This document shows positions 1-5,578 of a DNA stretch of 9,328 nucleotides, piece by piece (the stretch's first letter is position 1; the number at the start of each line of letters is the position of its first letter). The position numbers and the translations under genes are program-made. The notes under the pieces are model-generated. The model worked only from the letters and a program-made list of their open reading frames with translations. It searched no databases and was not told the origin of the DNA. This DNA is from an uncultured Lachnospiraceae bacterium (GTDB lineage Bacteria > Bacillota > Clostridia > Lachnospirales > Lachnospiraceae). The stretch is taken from assembly GCA_910577765.1 (NCBI GenBank), contig CAJTOV010000150.1:1-9328 (forward strand), given 5' to 3'.

Positions 1-960
1 GTCATAATTGTACATGGACACCTTCACGTCGTCCCCGTATTTCCGTACGCTTGGCAGGGCACGGATCTCGTCCAGGCAGCTTTCCCAGGTTTCCCCGAAG
101 GTCATGCGCCGGTCCAGGGACACGGAGCAGGAGTCGGCAACCGCACAGCGGCTGGGGGAGGTGTAGAAGATCTGGGAGGTGGTAATGGTGCCCCGTCCCA
201 GGAACCGTGCTTCTTCCCAGTCCTTGTTGTATTTGGGGTCCAGCATTTTCACAAGGCCCTTGATCTCGGTGCCGTCCTGAGCATCGTTCTCATTGAGGGC
301 GCGGATGTCCTGGAGAATGTCAGCCATTTTGTAGATGGCGTTGTCTCCCCGCTCCGGTGCGGAGCCGTGGCAGGAGACGCCCCGCACATCCACACGGATC
401 TCCATACGGCCTCTCTGTCCCCGGTAAATGCCGCCGTCCGTAGGCTCTGTGGACACTACGAATTCCGGGCGCACCTTGTCTTCGTTGATTATGTACTGCC
501 AGCAGAGGCCGTCGCAGTCCTCTTCCTGGACGCTGCCTACTACCATGATCTTACAGCCTTCGGGAATCAGGTTCATGTCCTTCATGATCTTAGCCCCGTA
601 GACGGAGGATACAATGCCGCCGCACTGGTCGGACACGCCCCGGCCGCCGATCTCGGTTTCATTCTCATAGCCCTCGTAGGGGTCAAAATCCCAGTTTTCT
701 ATATTGCCGATTCCCACGGTGTCAATGTGTGCATCGTAGGCAATGATCCGGTCGCCGGTTCCCATGTAACCGATGACATTTCCCTGGGGGTCGATCTGGA
801 CCTCATCGAAGCCTACCTTGCGCATCTCGGCTGCAATGGTCTCAATGTGGGCCTTCTCGTCGCAGCTCTCTCCCGGGTTCTTAACAATGGCCCGGAGAAA
901 GGCGTTCATGTCGGTGCTGTAGTTCTGGGCTGCTGCTTTAATCTGTTCAAAATCTGCCAT
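1..960 (-). CDS. ygeY: YgeY-type M20 metallohydrolase, C-terminus cut by window edge
   Basis: Reverse-strand frame open for 320 codons from the ATG at 960 to the window edge. The E. coli protein is about 400 residues, so roughly the last 80 are missing. The M20 (ArgE/DapE/CPG2) metal site is readable: DAHID with H78 and D80, GRGVSDQCGG with D111, QEED with E146 (likely general base) and E147, STEPTD with E172, and CHGS with H198, the usual lid-domain histidine. The last metal histidine would lie beyond the edge. A GGAGAG ribosome site sits just upstream of the start. It follows ygeX on the same strand after 137 bp and is probably cotranscribed. M20 enzymes cut amide, peptide or N-carbamoyl bonds in the cytoplasm. 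Next to ygeX, a ureido or amide derivative of 2,3-diaminopropionate is a plausible substrate (inference). Family assignment is firm; the substrate is not shown by the sequence. Confidence 0.93.
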   Translation of the reverse strand, partial: MADFEQIKAAAQNYSTDMNAFLRAIVKNPGESCDEKAHIETIAAEMRKVGFDEVQIDPQGNVIGYMGTGDRIIAYDAHIDTVGIGNIENWDFDPYEGYENETEIGGRGVSDQCGGIVSSVYGAKIMKDMNLIPEGCKIMVVGSVQEEDCDGLCWQYIINEDKVRPEFVVSTEPTDGGIYRGQRGRMEIRVDVRGVSCHGSAPERGDNAIYKMADILQDIRALNENDAQDGTEIKGLVKMLDPKYNKDWEEARFLGRGTITTSQIFYTSPSRCAVADSCSVSLDRRMTFGETWESCLDEIRALPSVRKYGDDVKVSMYNYD

Positions 961-1097
961 GACTGGTCTCTCCTTCTATGAAATAGGTGGTAGTTCCATG
1001 TAACTGCTTCCGGATGCCGGAACAGGGTCCGGCTATAAGCCGGTACCCGGGCAGCGGATGCCGGGGGCGCTGGTCCATCCAGGTACCGGTTCCCCCT
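961..1097 (-). other. GC-rich dyad-bearing gap between ygeX and ygeY
   Basis: No gene fits here. The gap holds a small perfect hairpin at 1029-1043 (CCGGCT, loop ATA, AGCCGG) and an 8-bp inverted repeat, CCGGTACC at 1040-1047 with GGTACCGG at 1082-1089; the two overlap and would exclude each other. The 10-mer CGGATGCCGG occurs twice, at 1011-1020 and 1055-1064. There is no T-run after either hairpin in the direction of ygeX transcription, so these are not ordinary intrinsic terminators. They could stabilise or process the ygeX-ygeY message. Confidence 0.5.
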
Positions 1098-2342
1098 TTA
1101 CAGATCTGCAAAGGGCTGCTTCCGGGTCCCGCACAGTCCTTCCCAGGTGATCTCCCGGTAGCGGTCCGGGTCTGTGTCACCCTCGGAGGATACCAGCAGA
1201 ACCTGGGAACTGCTGTCCAGCTTTAAGGCCTGCTTTAAGTCTGCGTACTCCGGGCTGGTCATCAGGGCGTGCACCAGTCCCAGGGTCACGGAACCGGACT
1301 CGCCGGAGATCACCCGGGCGTCGCCGCCAATGGGGGCTCCGTAGATGCGGGTTCCGTTGGCACTGACCCAGTCGGGGCAGGACACAAATGCGTCTGCATG
1401 GTTCTGCAGAATATCCCAGGATACGGTGTTGGCTTCCCCGCAGGCCAGGCCTGCCATAATGGTCAGCATGTCGCCGGTCACATTGACCCGGCTGCCGTCG
1501 CCCTGGACGGCGGACTGGTAGAGGCAGTCTGCCGCACCGGCTTCCACCACCACCATCACCGGCGGATTCTCTTTAAAACGATTGGCAAAATAACCGATCA
1601 CTGCACCGGCCAGGGAGCCTACACCGGCCTGGATGAAAATATGGGTGGGACGGCAGCCGTCGTCGGCAAGCTGCTGGTCCGCTTCCATGGCCAGGGTTCC
1701 GTAGCCCTGCATGATCCAGGTGGGGATCTCCTCGTAGCCTTCCCAGGCCGTATCCTGCACCATGATTCCCCGCTCCGTCTCCGCTGCTTCCTTTGCAGCC
1801 ATGCGGACGCAGTCATCGTAGTTGAGATCCTCAATGGTCACGGTGGCATTCTCCCTGGCAATGTTCTGGAGACGGGTCTGGGTGGTGCCCTTGGGCATCC
1901 GTACCACGCACTTCTGGCCCAGCTTGTTGGCTGCCCAGGCTACGCCGCGTCCATGGTTGCCGTCAGTGGCCGTGAAGAAGGTGGCCTGGCCGAACTGGTC
2001 CCGCAGCTCCTTAGAGGTAAGGACGCTGTAGGGAACCTGGCTCACATCCTTGCCCAGCTCTCCGGCAATGTGCCGTGCAATGGCGTAGGACCCGCCCAGG
2101 ACCTTAAAGGCGTTGAGGCCGAAGCGGTAAGATTCATCCTTAACATAGAGACGGTTCAGACCCAGGTACTCTGCCAGGCCTGACAGACGGGTCAGGGGTG
2201 TGACGGCGTACTGGGGAAAGCTTTTGTGGAAATTGCTGGCCTTTCCCATTTCCTCCAGAGACATATTCTGTACCTGAAGGTCGTCGCTTTTGGGCATGTT
2301 GTTGAGAGTCCACTTGATCCGGGCCCCTGGTTTGTTACACAT
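1098..2342 (-). CDS. ygeX: 2,3-diaminopropionate ammonia-lyase (PLP, fold type II)
   Basis: A 414-residue protein close to E. coli YgeX/DpaL (398). It converts 2,3-diaminopropionate to pyruvate and two ammonia, using pyridoxal phosphate, in the cytoplasm. The PLP lysine is K80 in GLNAFKVLGGSYA, after the VKDES strand. TATDGNHGRGVAWAA carries D127 and VQDTAWEGY carries D197, which line up with E. coli D120 and D189, acidic residues implicated in using both isomers. The phosphate loop is QAGVGSLAG at 238-246. Near the end, SSEGDTDPDRYREITWEG matches the family tail. The start at 2342 is chosen because AAAGGAGGAG lies 7-9 nt upstream; the later methionine 16 has no ribosome site. It heads the leftward arm and probably shares its message with ygeY. 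It would be the last step of the pathway, feeding pyruvate into fermentation. All expected active-site residues are present. Confidence 0.96.
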   Translation of the reverse strand: MCNKPGARIKWTLNNMPKSDDLQVQNMSLEEMGKASNFHKSFPQYAVTPLTRLSGLAEYLGLNRLYVKDESYRFGLNAFKVLGGSYAIARHIAGELGKDVSQVPYSVLTSKELRDQFGQATFFTATDGNHGRGVAWAANKLGQKCVVRMPKGTTQTRLQNIARENATVTIEDLNYDDCVRMAAKEAAETERGIMVQDTAWEGYEEIPTWIMQGYGTLAMEADQQLADDGCRPTHIFIQAGVGSLAGAVIGYFANRFKENPPVMVVVEAGAADCLYQSAVQGDGSRVNVTGDMLTIMAGLACGEANTVSWDILQNHADAFVSCPDWVSANGTRIYGAPIGGDARVISGESGSVTLGLVHALMTSPEYADLKQALKLDSSSQVLLVSSEGDTDPDRYREITWEGLCGTRKQPFADL

Positions 2343-2404
2343 GGTACGCTCCTCCTTTTTGATTGCGGGTGTGATTTGGTTATTTTGCTGTCTCCCTAAG
2401 AACC

Positions 2405-2432
2405 ATTATAGCAAGTTTTCCGGAAAATGCAA
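2405..2432 (-). promoter_or_regulatory. Sigma70-type promoter for ygeX-ygeY
   Basis: On the minus strand there is a perfect -10 box TATAAT (plus positions 2405-2410) and a -35 box TTGCAT (2427-2432) with a 16-bp spacer. Transcription would start near 2398, giving a 5' leader of about 56 nt before the ygeX start. The spacer contains a perfect 12-bp palindrome, described separately. Prediction from sequence only. Confidence 0.6.
2416..2427. promoter_or_regulatory. Perfect palindrome inside the ygeX promoter spacer (candidate operator)
   Basis: TTTTCCGGAAAA is a perfect 12-bp palindrome lying between the -35 and -10 boxes of the predicted ygeX promoter. A dimeric repressor bound here would block polymerase. 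The position makes it a good operator candidate; the regulator is unknown and none is encoded in the window. Confidence 0.4.
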
Positions 2433-2447
2433 GAGAAAAATAAAAAA

Positions 2448-2465
2448 TTTTTATCACGATAAAAA
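2448..2465. promoter_or_regulatory. 8+2+8 palindrome between the divergent promoters (candidate operator)
   Basis: TTTTTATC-AC-GATAAAAA is a perfect inverted repeat with a 2-nt centre. It lies between the two predicted divergent promoters, upstream of both -35 boxes, so a protein bound here could act on both arms. Its centre is 35 bp from that of the palindrome at 2416-2427. The two have different core sequences, so they may bind different regulators. The low-complexity A/T composition lowers confidence. Confidence 0.35.
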
Positions 2466-2479
2466 ATTATTAATTAAGC

Positions 2480-2508
2480 TTGCTTTTTAACCATATTCAT
2501 GATAATAT
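2480..2508 (+). promoter_or_regulatory. Weak sigma70-like promoter for the permease operon
   Basis: TTGCTT (2480-2485), a 17-bp spacer and TAATAT (2503-2508) form a plausible but imperfect promoter towards the permease. Transcription would begin near 2515, leaving a leader of about 165 nt before the ATG at 2680. Neither box is consensus, which suits an activator-dependent or weak promoter. Alternative -10 registers overlap in this A/T-rich patch. Confidence 0.4.
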
Positions 2509-2514
2509 AAAGCC

Positions 2515-2679
2515 AATGGGAAGAGATTTTGTATACATTTCCCAAAGGGCAGAAATCATCCGGCACACCGGACTGATATGCGCCGTAATGTCTCCCTTAA
2601 TATAAGGAAGCAGCAGCTTCCCCATATTCCCGTCTCCCTGATCCTTACAACCATTCTGAAAGCAGGAGGAATTCCAGTT
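2515..2679 (+). promoter_or_regulatory. Structured 5' leader of the permease gene
   Basis: The predicted leader contains TCCGG-CACA-CCGGA (2559-2572). It also contains two overlapping hairpins that cannot form together: CCTTA-ATA-TAAGG (2595-2607), and a longer one at 2599-2628 with AATAT, a 2x2 internal loop, GGAAGC, loop AGCA, GCTTCC, ATATT. The ribosome site AGGAGGA is at 2664-2670, 9 nt before the ATG. I see no match to the purine riboswitch core. A protein-binding or attenuation role is possible but unproven. Confidence 0.35.
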
Positions 2680-4017
2680 ATGAATAAAGAAACAACGGCA
2701 GCAGCCTCTCCACTGTTTGATCTGAACGGAAAGCCGTCCCTGGGGCAGGCATTTCCCCTGGCACTCCAGCATGTGGTAGCCATGATCGTAGGATGTGTGA
2801 CCCCGGCCATTATTGTGGCAGGGGTAGGCGGACTCTCTGACAGCGATTCCGTGATCCTGATCCAGGCAGCCCTGGTGCTGTCGGCGCTTACCACCCTGGT
2901 ACAGCTTTATCCCTTCCAGAAGGGAGGCATCCGCATCGGCTCCGGCCTTCCGGTAATCATGGGCATCAGCTTTGCCTATGTACCTACCATGCAGGCCATT
3001 GCCGGGGACTTTGGAGTGGGCACCATCCTGGGCGCCCAGATTGTCGGCGGCGCGGTGGCTGTCCTGGTGGGAATCTTCATCCGGCAGATCCGCAGATTCT
3101 TCCCGCCGCTGATCACCGGCACCGTGGTATTTGCCATCGGCCTGTCCTTATATCCCACGGCCATCAACTACATGGCAGGCGGCGTAGGCAAGCCGGCATA
3201 CGGCTCCTGGCAGAACTGGACCGTAGCCATCATTACCTTAATTATCGTGACTGCCTTAAACCACTACGGCAAAGGAATCTGGAAGCTTTCTTCCATATTA
3301 ATCGGAATCATTGCCGGATACCTGGTGGCCCTGGCCTTTGGCCTGGTGGACTTTGGGGCTGTGGCCGGAGCATCCTTCTTCCAGCTTCCCAGGCCGCTGC
3401 ATTTCGGGGTTATCTTTGAGCCCTCCTCCTGCATTGCCATCGGTATCCTGTTTGCCATCAACTCCATCCAGGCAATCGGTGACTTTACGGCCACCACCAC
3501 CGGCGGTATGGACCGGATGCCTACGGACGAGGAGCTCAACGGCGGAATTGTGGCCTACGGCTGCTGCAACATATTCAGCGCACTGTTCGGCGGCCTTCCC
3601 ACAGCCACCTTCAGCCAGAACGTGGGCATCGTGGCTTCCACCAAGGTGGTAGCCAAAAAGGTCTTCGGGCTGGCCGCGGCCATCCTTCTGGTAGCCGGCC
3701 TGATTCCCAAGTTTTCCTCTGTGCTGCTGACCATTCCCAACTGCGTCCTGGGCGGCGCCACGGTGTCCGTGTTCGCCTCCATTGCCATGACCGGCGTCAA
3801 GCTGATCACCGCTGCCCCCATGGATTACCGCAACACCACCATTGTAGGCCTGTCCATTGCCCTGGGCATGGGCATCACCCAGGCCAACGCCGCCCTGGCC
3901 AGCTTTCCTGCCTGGGTCACCACCATTTTCGGTAAATCCCCGGTGGTCCTGGCTACCATTACGGCCATTGTGCTGAACCTGGTGCTTCCAAAGGCCCAGC
4001 CTGCAAACGGCAAATAG
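2680..4017 (+). CDS. NCS2 purine permease (xanthine/uracil permease family)
   Basis: A 445-residue inner-membrane transporter of the nucleobase:cation symporter-2 family, with long hydrophobic segments throughout that fit the 14-segment (7+7) fold. It should carry xanthine, uric acid or a related purine with protons. The start at 2680 follows AGGAGGA by 9 nt; the in-frame ATG at 2578 has no such site. LQHV places H31 as in E. coli XanQ. The family signature is QNVGIVASTK (313-322). D268 in IGDFTAT matches XanQ D276. Two carboxylates essential in XanQ are replaced: Q264 stands where XanQ has E272, and Y293 where it has D304. It leads the rightward operon, 106 bp before ssnA. Family is certain; the substrate is inferred from context, with uric acid or xanthine most likely. 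Confidence 0.93.
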   Translation: MNKETTAAASPLFDLNGKPSLGQAFPLALQHVVAMIVGCVTPAIIVAGVGGLSDSDSVILIQAALVLSALTTLVQLYPFQKGGIRIGSGLPVIMGISFAYVPTMQAIAGDFGVGTILGAQIVGGAVAVLVGIFIRQIRRFFPPLITGTVVFAIGLSLYPTAINYMAGGVGKPAYGSWQNWTVAIITLIIVTALNHYGKGIWKLSSILIGIIAGYLVALAFGLVDFGAVAGASFFQLPRPLHFGVIFEPSSCIAIGILFAINSIQAIGDFTATTTGGMDRMPTDEELNGGIVAYGCCNIFSALFGGLPTATFSQNVGIVASTKVVAKKVFGLAAAILLVAGLIPKFSSVLLTIPNCVLGGATVSVFASIAMTGVKLITAAPMDYRNTTIVGLSIALGMGITQANAALASFPAWVTTIFGKSPVVLATITAIVLNLVLPKAQPANGK

Positions 4018-4034
4018 CATGCGGACGCCCGATG

Positions 4035-4063
4035 CTTCTTGTCCGGCATAGCCGGACAAGAAG
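4035..4063 (+). promoter_or_regulatory. Perfect 13-bp hairpin between permease and ssnA
   Basis: CTTCTTGTCCGGC, loop ATA, and its exact complement form a 13-bp stem 17 nt after the permease stop codon. No T-run follows on either strand, so it is not a classic intrinsic terminator. It could partially terminate, protect the 3' end of the permease message, or be a processing site that sets different levels of permease and enzymes. It is followed by an A/T-rich stretch (about 4081-4107) and then the ssnA ribosome site AAAGGAG at 4108-4114. Confidence 0.6.
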
Positions 4064-4123
4064 ATGTCCCAACCAGAACCATAAAATGAAGTATATATAA
4101 AATAAGGAAAGGAGTCCTCCCTC

Positions 4124-5455
4124 ATGTTAATCGTAGGAAACGGCAAACTCATCACCCGCCACACGGCTCTCCCCTTCCTTCCTGACGGCGCCGTCGTCCT
4201 GGAAGGAACCCGCATCAAACAGGTGGGCGACACGGCAACGCTTCGTGCCTCCTTCCCGGACGCCGACTACATAGACGCCCGGGGCGGCCTGATCATGCCG
4301 GCCTTTATCAACACCCACGAGCACATTTACAGTGCCATGGCCCGGGGCCTCAGTATCAAAGGCTACAATCCCAAAGGCTTCCTGGACATTCTGGACGGCC
4401 AGTGGTGGACCATTGACCGGCACCTGACCCTGGAACAGACCCGCTACAGCGCCATGGACACCATGCTCTCCTGCATCCGCAACGGCGTCACCACCATTTT
4501 CGACCACCATGCCAGCTTCGGCCACATCGGCGGCAGCTTGTTCACCATTGCAGAGGCTGCCAAAGAGCTGGGGGTCCGTTCCTGCCTGTGCTACGAGGTC
4601 TCGGACCGGGACGGCATGGACAAAGCCAGGGAGTCTGTTATGGAAAATGCCGAATTTATCCGCTATGCCTTAAAGGATGACACGGATATGCTGGCCGGTA
4701 TGATGGGCATGCACGCCCAGTTCACCATTTCCGATGCCACCATGGAGCTGGCTGCTGCCAACAAGCCTGGGGAAGTGGGCTACCACATCCACGTGGCCGA
4801 AGGCATTGAGGATCTTCACCATTGTCTGAAAACCTACGGAAAGCGCATTGTGGACCGGCTTATGGACTGGAATATTCTGGGAGAAAAAACCCTGCTTGGC
4901 CACTGTATTTACATCAACAGCCATGAAATGGACCTGATCAAGGATACGGGCACCATGGTTGTCCACAACCCGGAATCCAACATGGGCAATGCCTGCGGCT
5001 GTCCGCCTACCATGGAGCTGGTACACCGGGGCGTCTTAACGGGCCTTGGCACCGACGGCTACACCCACGACATGACCGAATCCTACAAGGTGGCCAATGT
5101 GCTTCACAAGCACCACCTGTGCGACGCCAACGCCGCCTGGGGCGAGGTACCCAAAATGCTTTTTGAAAACAACGCCGCCATAGCTGCCCGCTACTTTAAG
5201 GCCCCCCTGGGTATTCTGAAGGAAGGCGCTGCTGCCGACGTAATCGTAGCAGACTACAACCCGCCCACCCACCTGGACGAAACCAATATCAACGGACATA
5301 TTCTCTTTGGCGTGACCGGCCGGGACGTGGTGACCACCATTGCCAACGGCAAGGTTCTTATGAAGGACCGGGAAATCAAGGTGGCTGATCCGGAAGAAAT
5401 CATGGCCAGGTGCAGGGAAGAATCGGCCAAGCTCTGGAAGAGTATTAATGGCTAA
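4124..5455 (+). CDS. ssnA: SsnA-type amidohydrolase
   Basis: A 443-residue cytosolic metal-dependent hydrolase of the amidohydrolase superfamily (cytosine deaminase/TrzN-like branch), the same size as E. coli SsnA. It begins with the usual small beta-sandwich (about 1-55), then a TIM barrel. The metal and catalytic residues are all visible: NTHEH (H65, H67), HIHVAEG (H223 and E226), LLGHC (H260) and GLGTDGYTHDM (D311). The C-terminal part closes the sandwich, with LKEGAAADVIVADYNPPTHL typical of the superfamily. AAAGGAG lies 9 nt before the ATG. It sits between permease and ygfK on one strand, an order that argues for shared transcription. Members deaminate or hydrolyse ring C-N bonds; a purine-derived ring is the likely substrate here (inference from the cluster). 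Older links to stationary-phase survival in E. coli do not give a reaction. Confidence 0.94.
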   Translation: MLIVGNGKLITRHTALPFLPDGAVVLEGTRIKQVGDTATLRASFPDADYIDARGGLIMPAFINTHEHIYSAMARGLSIKGYNPKGFLDILDGQWWTIDRHLTLEQTRYSAMDTMLSCIRNGVTTIFDHHASFGHIGGSLFTIAEAAKELGVRSCLCYEVSDRDGMDKARESVMENAEFIRYALKDDTDMLAGMMGMHAQFTISDATMELAAANKPGEVGYHIHVAEGIEDLHHCLKTYGKRIVDRLMDWNILGEKTLLGHCIYINSHEMDLIKDTGTMVVHNPESNMGNACGCPPTMELVHRGVLTGLGTDGYTHDMTESYKVANVLHKHHLCDANAAWGEVPKMLFENNAAIAARYFKAPLGILKEGAAADVIVADYNPPTHLDETNINGHILFGVTGRDVVTTIANGKVLMKDREIKVADPEEIMARCREESAKLWKSING

Positions 5456-5466
5456 TCCCGGCTCAC

Positions 5467-5534
5467 GCCGGACCTGCTGCCTGGGATACTGCTATTTCCC
5501 GCCGGACCCGCTGCCTGGGACACTGCCAGTTCCC
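5467..5534 (+). repeat. 34-bp tandem duplication upstream of ygfK
   Basis: Two adjacent 34-nt units (5467-5500 and 5501-5534) match at 30 of 34 positions; the four differences are three T/C changes and one T/G. Both units contain GCTGCCTGGGA. The arm CTGCCTGGGA of unit 2 (5511-5520) pairs with TCCCGGGCAG (5531-5540) around a 10-nt loop, with one G-T pair. The same arm in unit 1 (5477-5486) could compete for that partner. A separate hairpin CCGGC-TCAC-GCCGG sits at 5458-5471, just after the ssnA stop. The region ends in an A/T patch before the ygfK ribosome site. Confidence 0.75.
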
Positions 5535-5578
5535 GGGCAGCCTTGTAAAAATATATCACCAAAAAGGAGGACCACCCC

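Noticed and set aside
367..981. Long plus-strand open frame opposite ygeY
   Set aside because: Shadow frame of the ygeY codons; ygeY has the catalytic motifs and a ribosome site, this frame has neither.
1269..2183. 304-codon plus-strand open frame opposite ygeX
   Set aside because: Complement of a gene with all the PLP motifs; the translated composition (His- and Gly-rich) is typical of antisense frames in GC-rich DNA.
2575..2592. GATATG...CCGTAATGTC resembles the L2 and L3 loops of purine riboswitches
   Set aside because: The two loop-like strings are only 2 nt apart, leaving no room for the P2/P3 stems and the J2/3 core; flanking P1 pairing is not seen. Chance likeness.
2578..2679. N-terminal extension of the permease starting at the ATG at 2578
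   Set aside because: No ribosome site precedes it, the 34 added residues overlap the hairpins of the leader, and the ATG at 2680 has a strong AGGAGGA at 9-nt spacing.
3298..4233. 311-codon minus-strand open frame across the permease end and ssnA start
   Set aside because: Antisense of two recognisable genes, no ribosome site and low-complexity Gly/His-rich translation.
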